Shown here: in pieces, positions 45,267 through 54,700 of the stretch
Layout: every line of letters starts with the position of its first letter
How positions within the stretch are numbered: the stretch's first letter is position 1
Source of the DNA: Actinomyces sp.
GTDB taxonomy: Bacteria; Actinomycetota; Actinomycetes; Actinomycetales; Actinomycetaceae
Direction of reading: 5' to 3'
Assembly (NCBI RefSeq): GCF_030524025.1
Contig: NZ_JAUNHI010000013.1
Span: 1-62,914, forward strand
DNA length: 62,914 bases
Position numbers and translations under genes: made by a program
The notes under the pieces: model-generated
Told to the model about the DNA's origin: nothing
Seen by the model: the letters and a program-made list of their open reading frames with translations, nothing else
Databases searched by the model: none

Positions 45267-47128
45267 GCACCGACGCCCCTCCGGGGCCGGTCCTCCCGCG
45301 GCTCGTGGCGGTCTGGGTCCCCGACTGGCCCGTCGTGGCCCTGACCCTCGAGGCGCGTGAGAGGCGGTCGGGGCGCTCCCGCGGCGAGGCCTCCGTGCCC
45401 GACCCGGCGCTCGAGCCCGTGGCCGTCATCGGCGGCCGGGGGGTCGTGGCGGCCTCCGCGCCGGCGCGCGCCGCCGGGGTGCGCGTGGGCATGCGCCTGC
45501 GCGTGGCCCGCTCCCTGTGCACGGACCTGGTCGTCCTGCACCCCCGGCCCGAGCGCGAGGCCCGTGCCTTCGAGACGGTGATGGACTGCCTGTCCCAGGT
45601 CCTGGCCGATCCCCTCGTCATCCGCCCGGGCCTGGCGGTGTGCGGTGCCCGCGGCCCGGCCCGCTGGGTCGGCGGGGAGGAGGAGCTGGCCGAGGCCCTT
45701 GTCGAGGCGGTCGCGCAGGGCTCGGGTGCCGAGTGCCAGGTGGGGGTGGCCGACTCCCTGCCCGCGGCGGTGCTGGCGGCGCGCCGGGGCTGCCTCGTGG
45801 CCCCCGGCCACAGCCCGGAGTTCCTGGCCCCCTGGCCGCTGGAGGCCGCCCTGTCCTGCCTGCCCACCTCGCGACAGCGCGAGGAGGCGCGCGACCTCAT
45901 TGAGGTCCTGGCCCGGCTGGGGCTGCACACCCTGGGGGACCTGGCGGCACTGCCCCGGCGCGATGTCTCCGCACGTTTCGGCCCGGTGGGCGAGCACCTC
46001 CACCGCCTGGCCGCAGCGGCACCGGGACCGGTGCCACGCACGACTCGGCCCGCGACCGACGTGTCGGTCGACTCCGTTCTCGACCCTCCTGTGGCCCGTG
46101 CCGACGCCGCGGCCTTCGCCGCCCGAACGCTGGCCGAGTCCCTGGCCGACCGTCTGGTCTCCCGGGGCCTGGCCGCGGGCCGTCTGCTGGTGGAGGCGCG
46201 CTGCGAGGACGGTGCCGAGCTGGCCAGGTCGTGGATGCTCGAGACCACACCGACCCCGGCGGAGCTGACCGACCGGGTGCGCTGGCAGCTCGAGGGGTGG
46301 CTCGCGGGACGCTCGGGCCGGGCCCCGGCCTCGCCCCTGGCGGGCCTGCGCCTCAGCGCGCTCGAGCTCGTGCCCGCCGGCGCCTCACAGGTCGGGCTGT
46401 GGTCGGCGCCGGGGGACCGGAGCCGTCGGCGCGCCCGCCGCGCGGCCGAGCGCGTCGAGTCCCTCCTGGGAGCCGGCGCCCTCCAGACCCCCCTGGTCGT
46501 CGAGGGACGCGACCCCCGCTCGCGCGCCCGCATGCTCGACTGGGACGCGCCGGCTCCCCCCGTCGGCCGGGGAGCGCCCTGGACCGGGTCCCTGCCGGAG
46601 CCCTCGCCCTCCCTCATCCTGCCCAGGCCCCTGCCCGCGCTCCTGGAGGGGGCACCGGGTCAGGAGGTCGGCGTGAGCGCCGAGGGGCAGCTCGAGGCCG
46701 ACCCGGCCCTTTTGACCGTCCTGCCCGACCCCGGCGAGCCGGGCGGCGTCCCCGCGGGCAGCGGGCCGGGGGCGGGCTGGTCGCAGGGAGTCGTGCCTCC
46801 CGGCGGGACGCGGGTCCTGGCCTGGGCGGGGCCCTGGGCCATGGACGAGTGCTGGTGGCGCCCCGCAGGACCCTCGCGACGCGCCTACCTTCAGGTGCTC
46901 ACCGAGGAGGGGCCCCGCTTCTGCTCGTGCGTGCCGGCCGGTGGTGGGTCGAGGGGGTGTACTCCTGATCCCGCCGGCCGCGCCCCACGCGCCCAGCCCC
47001 GTCAGGACACTGATGGGCGGAGGGCCGGGCGACGCCGCTCCCGGACCGCCATCGTGGCCAGGGCCACGAGGCACAGCCAGGCCACGCCGATCGACCAGCC
47101 GGCCAGGACATCGGTGAGCCAGTGGTAG
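45263..47128 (+). CDS. imuB: ImuB Y-family polymerase-like protein, C-terminus frameshifted
   Basis: 621 residues as read. Y-family fold: LVAVWVPDWPVVALTLEARE in the palm (the catalytic DxD is absent, as in ImuB), AVIGGRGVVAASAPARAAGV, VGMRLRVARSLCTDLVVLHP, GVADSLPAAVLAARRGCLVA, LARLGLHTLGDLAALPRRDV (helix-hairpin-helix) and a little-finger region. ImuB proteins commonly carry a QLPLWG-like beta-clamp motif; I cannot place one confidently here. Near 46908-46915 (GGGGCCCC) a base is missing: in the next frame the conserved ending LLLVRAGRWWVEGVYS finishes at 46968, but the actual frame runs on to 47128, overlapping the antisense PAP2 gene. So the natural C-terminus is replaced by about 70 unrelated residues, unless this is a sequencing error. 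Confidence 0.85.
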   Translation: MSTDAPPGPVLPRLVAVWVPDWPVVALTLEARERRSGRSRGEASVPDPALEPVAVIGGRGVVAASAPARAAGVRVGMRLRVARSLCTDLVVLHPRPEREARAFETVMDCLSQVLADPLVIRPGLAVCGARGPARWVGGEEELAEALVEAVAQGSGAECQVGVADSLPAAVLAARRGCLVAPGHSPEFLAPWPLEAALSCLPTSRQREEARDLIEVLARLGLHTLGDLAALPRRDVSARFGPVGEHLHRLAAAAPGPVPRTTRPATDVSVDSVLDPPVARADAAAFAARTLAESLADRLVSRGLAAGRLLVEARCEDGAELARSWMLETTPTPAELTDRVRWQLEGWLAGRSGRAPASPLAGLRLSALELVPAGASQVGLWSAPGDRSRRRARRAAERVESLLGAGALQTPLVVEGRDPRSRARMLDWDAPAPPVGRGAPWTGSLPEPSPSLILPRPLPALLEGAPGQEVGVSAEGQLEADPALLTVLPDPGEPGGVPAGSGPGAGWSQGVVPPGGTRVLAWAGPWAMDECWWRPAGPSRRAYLQVLTEEGPRFCSCVPAGGGSRGCTPDPAGRAPRAQPRQDTDGRRAGRRRSRTAIVARATRHSQATPIDQPARTSVSQW

Positions 47129-47721
47129 GCCAGGTAGATCCGCGACAACCCCACCATGACCGTGACCACCGCGGCCGCCAGGGCCGCGACGAGCTTGCGT
47201 CGACGCGGCACCGTGGCGAAGACGACGAAGCCGGCCAGGGTGCCGGCGAAGACCGCCGTGTTGAAGGAGTGCCCGGAGGGGAAGGAGTAGCTCGAGGCGG
47301 CGTCGCCCAGGAGCAGCGCGGTGCTCGGACGGGCCCGGCCGAAGATGATCTTGAGCACGACGGTCAGCAGTGAGGAGCCGAGCATCGCCGCCACGAGGAC
47401 GAGGGCGTGGGTGCGTCGCCCCCGCCACAGGAAGGCGGCGGCGCCCAGCGCGGTCAGCACCGTCAGGCCCACGGTTCCACCCAGGTGGGTGAAGAACCAC
47501 GCCACAACGGTGGCCGGGCCGTTGCGCCCGGCCACCGCCCAGCTCGTCACCGACGGGTCGTAGAAGGCCAGGTCGTCGGCCTCGACGGCGCTGTCCGCCA
47601 GCCAGGCGAAGACGGCCAGGGCCCCAGCCGCGCCCACGGCGAGGAGCGCAGCCGCGGGGGTGCGCCACGAGGCGGGCAGCCGGGACAGGAGGGGGTGGGA
47701 GGCGACGGGCATGGGCCGCAC
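47002..47721 (-). CDS. PAP2-superfamily membrane phosphatase
   Basis: 239 residues. Five or six membrane helices and the three phosphatase motifs: KIIFGRARP (motif 1), SFPSGHSFNTAVFAGTLAGF (motif 2 with catalytic His) and SRIYLAYHWLTDVLAGWSIG (motif 3). Dephosphorylates a lipid phosphate, such as undecaprenyl pyrophosphate or phosphatidic acid, at the outer face of the membrane. Convergent with imuB and overlapping its frameshifted tail. Start at 47721 or Met4 at 47712. Confidence 0.9.
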   Translation of the reverse strand: MRPMPVASHPLLSRLPASWRTPAAALLAVGAAGALAVFAWLADSAVEADDLAFYDPSVTSWAVAGRNGPATVVAWFFTHLGGTVGLTVLTALGAAAFLWRGRRTHALVLVAAMLGSSLLTVVLKIIFGRARPSTALLLGDAASSYSFPSGHSFNTAVFAGTLAGFVVFATVPRRRKLVAALAAAVVTVMVGLSRIYLAYHWLTDVLAGWSIGVAWLCLVALATMAVRERRRPALRPSVS

Positions 47722-47883
47722 AGTATCCGAGTCTCACGGCGAGCCCGCACGGGAGACCCGCCCAGACCCGCGGGCGTGACCAGGACCTCCTCGGGCGCGG
47801 TGCGGCCCCGGCCGCGGCGGCACGGGTAGCATCGGCGCCGACCACTGCGGGCCCGACCCGTGTGATGATCGCAAGGAGACGGC

Positions 47884-48504
47884 GTGGCCAAGCTCTACTT
47901 CCGCTACGGCGCCATGAACTCGGGCAAGACGACCAGTCTGCTCCAGACGGCCCACAACTACGAGGAGAGGGGGCAGACGGTCCTCATCATCAAGGCCTCC
48001 ATCGACACCAAGGGCGAGGACGCGGTCGTCTCTCGCCTGGGGGTGTCCCGGCGTGTCGACCTGTTGGTCTCGGCCTCGGAGGACCTCGGTGCCCGCGTGC
48101 GCGAGCGGGTCCTTGCTCACGGGGGCCGGCCCGTCCAGGGCGCGCTGGGCCGGGCGGTGGACTGCATCCTGGTCGACGAGGCCCAGTTCCTCACGGCCGC
48201 GCAGGTCGACCAGCTCATGGCGATCGCGCTTGTGGAGGACGTGCCCGTCCTGGCCTACGGCATCCGCACCGACTTCCGCACCGTCAGCTTCCCCGGCTCG
48301 CGCCGTCTGCTGGAGATCGCGCACTCCCTGGAGGAGCTCAAGACGATCTGCCGCTGCGGGCGCAAGGCGCTGTTCAACGCGCGCAGGGTCGCCGACGCCT
48401 TCGTCTTCGACGGCGACCAGGTGGCGATCGACGGGACCGACGTCACCTACGAGTCCCTGTGCGGCGCGTGCTATCTGGGGGCCGGCGGACGCCTGTCCGG
48501 GTAA
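47884..48504 (+). CDS. tdk: Thymidine kinase (type II)
   Basis: 206 residues. LYFRYGAMNSGKTTSLLQTA (P-loop), LIIKASIDTKGED, VDCILVDEAQFLTAAQVDQL (DEAQF with the catalytic Glu), AYGIRTDFRTVSFPGSRRLL (lasso/flap) and zinc-binding pairs CRCGRKALFNAR and ESLCGACYLGA. Phosphorylates deoxythymidine for salvage. GTG start at 47884. Nothing suggests operon partners; about 160 bp lie between it and the divergent PAP2 gene. Confidence 0.96.
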   Translation: MAKLYFRYGAMNSGKTTSLLQTAHNYEERGQTVLIIKASIDTKGEDAVVSRLGVSRRVDLLVSASEDLGARVRERVLAHGGRPVQGALGRAVDCILVDEAQFLTAAQVDQLMAIALVEDVPVLAYGIRTDFRTVSFPGSRRLLEIAHSLEELKTICRCGRKALFNARRVADAFVFDGDQVAIDGTDVTYESLCGACYLGAGGRLSG

Positions 48505-48545
48505 CCGGGTGAGGGCGCCCCGCAGGAGCGGGCTTCTCATCCGTG

Positions 48546-48567
48546 CTTGTATGTGCCCGAGTACAAG
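48546..48567 (+). promoter_or_regulatory. Palindromic operator candidate upstream of satD
   Basis: CTTGTA at 48546-48551 and TACAAG at 48562-48567 form a perfect 6-bp inverted repeat with a 10-nt spacer (TGTGCCCGAG), 14 bp before the satD ATG. Spacing and position fit a dimeric repressor site covering the ribosome site or transcription start; the SatD C-terminal helix-turn-helix is a candidate binder (inference). Confidence 0.5.
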
Positions 48568-48581
48568 GGTTAGCGTGAGGC

Positions 48582-49247
48582 ATGGCCGTCGTGTACGCCC
48601 TCATCGCCGACATCGTCGGCTCCCGCCGCCTGCCCGACCGGGCCCGCGCGCAGGACTCGATCATGTCCACCCTGACACAGGCCTGCGGGGGCCTGGCGAT
48701 GACCCAGGCGCCGTACGCCACCGTCGGGGACGAGTTCCAGGCCGTGGCCGCCGACCTGGCGGCCGCCCTGACCATGACGCTGCGCACGCACCTGCTCCTC
48801 CCCGAGGGCCTGGCACTGCGCTTCGGGGTGGGGGCGGGGGAGGTCTCCGCGCTGTCCACGGGGCAGGGCGCCCCCATCCAGGACGGGTCCGCCTGGTGGG
48901 CGGCCCGCGACGCCGTCGACCTCGCCCACGGCCTCCAGGCGCGGGGCCGGTCCTTCGCGCGCACCTGGCTGCGCGTGGCCGACGGCGCCGAGAAGTCGGT
49001 GGCCTCCGGGGAGTCCGGGGAGTCGGTGGTCAACGCCATGCTCCTCCTGCGCGACCAGGCGACGGCCAGGATGCGCCCCCGACAGCGCCGGGTGCTCGCG
49101 GGCCTGCTCATGGGCGGCACCCAGGTCGAGGTCGCCCGGCGTGAGAGGCTGAGCCAGCAGGCTGTCTCCGACTTCGTGCGCGGCCCGGGCGCGGCCCTCC
49201 TGGAGGCGCAGTCCCTCATCGACAGCCTCACCGCCCCTGACCCCTGA
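48582..49247 (+). CDS. satD: SatD family protein
   Basis: 221 residues. SatD: MAVVYALIADIVGSRRLPDR, YATVGDEFQAVAADLAAALT, LRFGVGAGEVSALS, IQDGSAWWAARDAVDLAHGL, and a C-terminal helix-turn-helix (QVEVARRERLSQQAVSDFVR, then GPGAALLEAQSLID). The family is linked to acid and stress tolerance in streptococci and is often paired with a DUF3307-type membrane protein; the biochemical role is not established. The cyclase-like DIVGSR and GDEF features are noted, with no activity claimed. The gene pairs with the next membrane protein gene after an 11-bp gap and has its own palindromic operator. Confidence 0.85.
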   Translation: MAVVYALIADIVGSRRLPDRARAQDSIMSTLTQACGGLAMTQAPYATVGDEFQAVAADLAAALTMTLRTHLLLPEGLALRFGVGAGEVSALSTGQGAPIQDGSAWWAARDAVDLAHGLQARGRSFARTWLRVADGAEKSVASGESGESVVNAMLLLRDQATARMRPRQRRVLAGLLMGGTQVEVARRERLSQQAVSDFVRGPGAALLEAQSLIDSLTAPDP

Positions 49248-49264
49248 CCGTAGGAGGTATGGTC

Positions 49265-50014
49265 ATGACCGCACTTCTCGCCCTGCTGCTGGGCATTGTC
49301 TCCCTGTCCGAGCCCCTGGCCGGCCTCGTCCCCGACAACAGGCGCGCCGTCGCCCGCATTGTCCCGGCGGTCCTGGCGATGATCACGGGCGCCGTCCTGT
49401 CCGCCGTGCTGGGCCTGGTGGCCTGGCAGGCGGGCATCGTGCTCCTCGTCCCCCTGGCGTGGCGCCTGTGGGAGGCCGCCGCCCCCGGACCCCGCCCGGA
49501 GCTCGCGCGCTGGGCCGCCGCCATCGGCGTGCTGGCCCTCAGTGCGGCCCTGACCGGTCCCATCGTCGAGCGCACGGCCGTCGCGGCCGCCGTCACGGGC
49601 GTCCTGCTGCTGCTCACCGCGCCGGCCAACACGGCGGTCACCTCGCTGCTGGCCGTCGCGGGGGCGGGGCAGGACGGTACCGGGACCCCGCCGCCCCAGG
49701 GCCCGCCACCGTCTCCGGCGGGACGCACGCCCTCCGGCCACCCGCTGCTGCTGAGCCGGGAGGTGCCGCCGCCGCCCATCGGCCCGATACTCCACGGCGG
49801 CCGGTGGATCGGCCCGCTGGAGCGGGTCCTGCTGCTTCTGCTGGCGGCCGGAGGCGCCCACGCGGCCGTCGCCGCGCTCGTGGCCGCCAAAGGCGTCATA
49901 CGCTTCCCCGAGATCTCCAAGGACGACACCGGGGCCAAGGCCGAGGAGTTCCTCATCGGCTCCCTGGCGTCGTGGACGCTGGCCGTCCTGGGCGCGCTGC
50001 TCGTGTCCTCCTGA
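49265..50014 (+). CDS. Multi-pass membrane protein, SatD partner (DUF3307-like C-terminus)
   Basis: 249 residues. The N-terminal half has four hydrophobic segments (TALLALLLGIVSLSEPLAGL, PAVLAMITGAVLSAVLGLVA and onward), a Pro/Gly-rich cytoplasmic linker (GTGTPPPQGPPPSPAG) and a C-terminal domain GGRWIGPLERVLLLLLAAGG, AHAAVAALVAAKGVIRFPEI, SLASWTLAVLGALLVSS. This end resembles DUF3307 partners of SatD, where a membrane helix and an ERxL motif precede an AAKSILRF-like segment. Function unknown. The second ATG (49265) is taken as start because AGGAGG at 49252-49257 is 7 bp upstream; the ATG at 49259 is too close. Confidence 0.7.
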   Translation: MTALLALLLGIVSLSEPLAGLVPDNRRAVARIVPAVLAMITGAVLSAVLGLVAWQAGIVLLVPLAWRLWEAAAPGPRPELARWAAAIGVLALSAALTGPIVERTAVAAAVTGVLLLLTAPANTAVTSLLAVAGAGQDGTGTPPPQGPPPSPAGRTPSGHPLLLSREVPPPPIGPILHGGRWIGPLERVLLLLLAAGGAHAAVAALVAAKGVIRFPEISKDDTGAKAEEFLIGSLASWTLAVLGALLVSS

Positions 50015-50056
50015 GGCCTGCCCGGGCTCGGGGTGGCCGGTGCCGGGGCGCGGCGC

Positions 50057-51569
50057 TCAGGCCCGGCCCAGGTCCGCCGTTGCCGGCTCCACCCCCGGGG
50101 CGCGGGTGACCAGCTTGTGCCCCCACCACAGGGCGAAGAAGAAGGGCACGCCGACATAGGACATGAGGACCTCGCCCACGGGTGTCCCCGAGGTCAGGGG
50201 CTCGTAGGCCTGGCCCGCGATGATCGCCGTGCAGGCCACGAGTGCGACCACGGCGCCGGCGGGGAAGAACCGCGCGCGGTAGGGCAGCGTGCGCAGGTCC
50301 CGTCCCTGGGCCCGCAGGGCCGCGCGGAACCTCCAGTGGCACCAGGAGATGCCCGCCCAGGTGATGAAGCCCGCCAGCGCCGAGACCGTCAGCAGCAGCT
50401 CGTAGGCGCGTCCATCGCCCACAAGCGAGGTGAGGAACCCCGTCAGCCCGACCAGCGTTGTGGCCACCAGGGCGTTCATCGGCACCTGGTGGCGGCTCAG
50501 GCGGGTCAGGAAGCGTGGGGCGTGGCCGCGCTCGGCCAGGGCGAAGAGCATCCGGGTGGAGGAGTACAGCCCGGACGTCCCCGCCGAGAGCACCGAGGTG
50601 AGGATGACGGCGTTCATGATGCTGGCCGCGGCCAGGACGCCCGCCCGGTCGAAGATGAGCGTGAACGGGCTGATCGAGACGTTCTCCTCGGAGGAGTTGA
50701 GTAGGTTGGGGTCGGTGTAGGGGATGAGGAAGCCGATGACGGCGATCGCACCGACGTAGAACAGCAGGATCCGCCAGAAGATCGTGCGCACCGCCCGGGG
50801 GATGGTCGTCTCGGGGTTCTCCGCCTCACCTGCGGCCGTGCCGATCAGCTCGGTGCCCTGGAAGGAGTAGCCGGCCAGGAGTAGCACGACGAGCACGCCC
50901 GTGCCCCCGCCGACGAAGGGCGCCTCGCCGTCGGTCCAGTTGACGGTTCCCGGCGCCTGGCCGATGACCCCGGTGATCATCGCCACGCCCAGGGCGAGGA
51001 AGACGATGACGGCCGTGACCTTGATGGCGGCGAACCAGAACTCGGACTCGCCGTAGGCACGGGTCGACAGGGCGTTGATGCCGAACAGGATGAGCAGGAA
51101 CAGGCCCGACCACACGATCGCGGGGACCTCCGGGAACCAGTACTTCATGACCAGGGCCGCCGCGACGAGCTCGGCGGCCACCGTGATCGCCCAGTTGAAC
51201 CAGTAGTTCCAGCCGATCGCGAAGCCGAAGGAGGGGGGACACGAAGCGCGTGCCGTACTCCCCGAAGGACCCCGCCACGGGCAGGTAGGCGGCCATCTCG
51301 CCCAGGGACTGCATGATGAGCCACACCATGAGGCCGACGAGGCAGTAGGCGGCGAGCGCCCCTCCCGGGCCGGCCTGGGAGATGGTCGCTCCCGAGGCGA
51401 CGAACAGGCCGGTGCCGATGGCGCCGCCGATGGCGATCATGTTGAGGTGCCGGGTGCGCAACGAGCGCCTCAGCCCCTGGTCGGGAAGCGGTGCGTCCCC
51501 GGGTCCGGGCGCATCGGGTGCGTGCTGCTCGTGCCGGTCGACCGAGGTGGAGGGCTGGGTGGTGCTCAC
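50057..51569 (-). pseudogene. Amino-acid permease (APC/AnsP-GabP type), frameshifted
   Basis: Expected about 500 residues in two frames. The first frame starts at GTG 51569, after AGGAA, and gives HLNMIAIGGAIGTGLFVASG, GALAAYCLVGLMVWLIMQSL and GSFGEYGTRFVSP. The second resumes SFGFAIGWNYWFNWAITVAA, VMKYWFPEVPAIVWSGLFLL, GYSFQGTELIGTAAGEAENP and continues to the normal C-terminus. A run of six G on the plus strand (51233-51238) where five would keep the frame (VSPSFGF) explains the shift. Amino-acid/proton symport is expected if the gene is functional. The homopolymer makes phase variation or a sequencing error as likely as a true pseudogene. Confidence 0.8.
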
Positions 51570-51704
51570 GGGTGTTCCTGGTTCAGGGGATGTGGAGGGC
51601 GGGCCGTGCCCGCCTGTGTGGCACGGTAGCGGCCCGCCTGCGCGGCGGCCTCATCGTCTCAGGTCCCCGCGGCGGGCTGATTCGTGTCCCACACCCCCAG
51701 TAGA

Positions 51705-51720
51705 ATGTACATGTGTTCGA
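51705..51720 (+). promoter_or_regulatory. Degenerate LexA box upstream of dnaE2
   Basis: ATGTACATGTGTTCGA has a perfect right half (GTTCGA) and a left half matching the TCGAAC consensus at 3 of 6 positions, with the correct 4-bp spacing, 46 bp before the dnaE2 ATG. A weaker SOS site is plausible by analogy with mycobacterial dnaE2; on sequence alone it is only a candidate. Confidence 0.5.
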
Positions 51721-51765
51721 ATCCTGTGTGCCGGATCCGGCCGCCGGCCCGGGAGGGACGGGCCC

Positions 51766-54700
51766 ATGACCCACCTGACCCACCGCTACGCCGAGCTCCA
51801 CGCCCACTCGGCCTACTCCTTCCTCGACGGCGCCAACGAGCCCGAGGACCTCGCCGCCGCGGCGGTCGAGCTCGGCGTGGAGGCCCTGGCCCTGACCGAC
51901 CACGACGGCATGCCCGGCATCGTCAAGCACGCCCAGGCGGGGCGGGCCCACGGGCTGCCCACGATCCACGGCGCCGAGCTCACCCTGTCCTGCGGCTCGC
52001 GCCTGCCGGTGCTGGCCCGCGACCCGCTGGGCTACCGCCGTCTGTGCGCGGCGATCTCCCAGCACAACCTCGAGGCCGGCAGCCGCACCGAGCCCGCCCA
52101 CCGCCTCGAGGTCCTGGCCGAGGCGCTGAGGATCCCCGGCGCGGGGGGTGCGAGCAGCTGCCTGGTCCTGACCGGCACGGCCAACGGCCCTCTGCGCCGG
52201 GCCCTGGGCGACCCCGGCCGCCCAGAGGGCTGGGACCGGGGCGGGGCCGAGGCCCTCCTGGGGCGGATGGTCGAGCTCTTCGGCCCGGGGTCCCTGGCCG
52301 TCGAGCTCACCCTGGACGGCGGGCACACCGATGCCGCCCTCACCGCCGTCCTGTCCGACCTCGCCCGCACCCACGGTCTGCCGCTGGTCGCCACCGGGGC
52401 GGTGCGCTGCGCCCGGCCGGCCGACTCCCGCCTGGCCGACGTGCTGGCCGCCACTCGTCTGTCCACCGACCTGGAGGCCGCCCGCGGCCACCTGCCGGCC
52501 CTGGGCCGCTGGCTGCGCGGGCCCCAGGAGATGGCTCGTCTTCACCGGCGCGAGCCCCGCGCCGTCGGTCTCACCGCCGAGATCGCCCAGGACCTGGCCT
52601 TCGACCTGTCCCTGGTGGCCCCCGAGCTGCCCGCGCCCGAGGTCCCGCCCGGGCACACCCCCGCCTCCTGGCTGCGCGAGCTGACCCGACGCGGGGCGCT
52701 GAGCCGCTACGGCAGCCGCCAGGAGTACCGCCAGGCCTGGGAGGTCCTGGACCACGAGCTCGACACCATCGAGTCCATGGGCTTCCCCGGCTACTTCCTC
52801 ATCGTGCGCTCCATCGTCGACTTCTGCCGGGACGCGGGGATCCTGTGCCAGGGGCGGGGCAGCGCCGCCAACTCCGCGGTGTGCTACGCGCTGGGCATCA
52901 CCGCGGTGGACGCGGTGCGCCACAAGATGCTCTTCGAGCGCTTCTTGTCTCCGGGGCGCATGGGCTACCCCGACATCGACCTGGACATCGAGGCGTGCCG
53001 GCGCGAGGAGGTCATCCAGCACGTCTACGGCCAGTACGGGCGCCAGTGCGCGGCCCAGGTCGCCAACGTCATCTCCTACCGCCCCCGCTCGGCGGTACGT
53101 GACGCGGCCCGCGCCCTGGGCCACCCGGCCGGCCTCCAGGACGCCTGGGCGGGGCAGATGGACCGCTGGGGCTCGGTGCGCGCCGCCGAGCCGGGGGGCG
53201 GGGCCGGAGGCGGTGCCTCCCCCCGCTGTGCGGACGAGCCCCCGGAGCAGGTCCTCCAGGTCGCTGAGCGGCTCCTGCGCCTCCCGCGCCACCTGGGCAT
53301 CCACTCCGGCGGGATGGTGCTGGCCGACCGCCCGGTCACCGAGGTCTGCCCGGTGCGTTGGGCGGCGATGGAGGGGCGCAGCGTCCTGCAGTGGGACAAG
53401 GACGACTGCGCCGCCGCGGGCCTGGTCAAGTTCGACCTCCTGGGGCTGGGGATGCTCACCGCCCTGCGCCTGGCCTTCACCTCCCTGGCCGAGCGCGGCG
53501 AGCGGGTCCCCGAGCCCGACGACGCCCACGATCCGGGGCGCGGGACGCTGAGGGCCGCCCAGTCCGGCAAGCCCTGGAGCCTGCACACCCTGCCCGAGGA
53601 GGACCCCGCGGTCTACCGGCTGCTGAGCGCCGCCGACACCGTGGGGGTCTTCCAGGTCGAGTCCCGTGCCCAGATGGCCACCCTGCCCCGTCTTCGTCCC
53701 GCCACCTTCTACGACATCGTGGTCGAGGTCGCCCTCATCCGGCCCGGCCCCATCCAGGGCAACGCCGTCAACCCCTACATCCGGCGCCGCCTGGGCCGCG
53801 AGAAGACCGACTTCCTCCACGACTCCCTGCGACCGGCCCTGACCAAGACCCTCGGGGTGCCGCTGTTCCAGGAGCAGCTCATGCAGATCGCCGTCGACGC
53901 CGCGGGCTTCAGCCCGGTCGAGGCCGACGCCCTGCGTCAGGCCATGGGCGCCAAACGCTCCACCGAGCGCATGGAGGCGTTGCACGGCCGCTTCGTCGAG
54001 GGGATGACCGCACGCGGGGCGGCGAAGGACGTGGCCGAGGCCGTCTTCGACAAGCTGCGCGCCTTCGCCGACTTCGGCTTCCCCGAGTCCCACGCCTTCT
54101 CCTTCGCCTACCTCGTCTATGCCTCGGCCTGGCTCAAGGTCCGCAAGCCCGAGGACTTCTACGCCGGGGTCCTGGCCGCTCAGCCCATGGGTTTCTGGTC
54201 CCCCCAGTCCCTTGTGGCCGATGCCCGCCGTCACGGGGTGCGTGTCCTGCCCGTCGACATCAACGCCTCCGCCCAGGAGGCCTCGGTGGAGCGCGTCGAT
54301 GCGGCCGCCGGCCCCGCGCTGGACCACCCCCATGCCCTGAGTGAGCTCGACGTCCACCCCGGTCTGGCAGTGCGTCTGGGGATGGCACGCGTCAAGGGAC
54401 TGGGGCGGCAGACCGCTGCCGCGCTCGTCTCCGAGCGCGAGGCCAACGGTCCGTACACCGATGTCGCCGACCTCGCGCGCAGGGTGCGTCTGAGCCGGGC
54501 GCGCCTCGAGGCCCTGGCCGCCTGCGGGGCACTGTCCTGCCTGGGGGTCGACCGGCGCGAGGCCTTGTGGGCCGCCGGGGTCCTGGCAGGCGAGTATGGG
54601 CAGCCCCACGCTCCGGTCCCCGTCAGCGCGGCGGCCTGGTACCAGCCTCCCCTGCCGGGCACCGCCGTCGGCGCCAGGGCCCCGCGGCTGACCGAGATGA

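Noticed and set aside
47884-50014. tdk-satD-membrane gene run as a nucleotide-based defence system
   Set aside because: Each gene has an ordinary housekeeping or stress family explanation, tdk and satD are separated by an operator, and no effector domain is visible.
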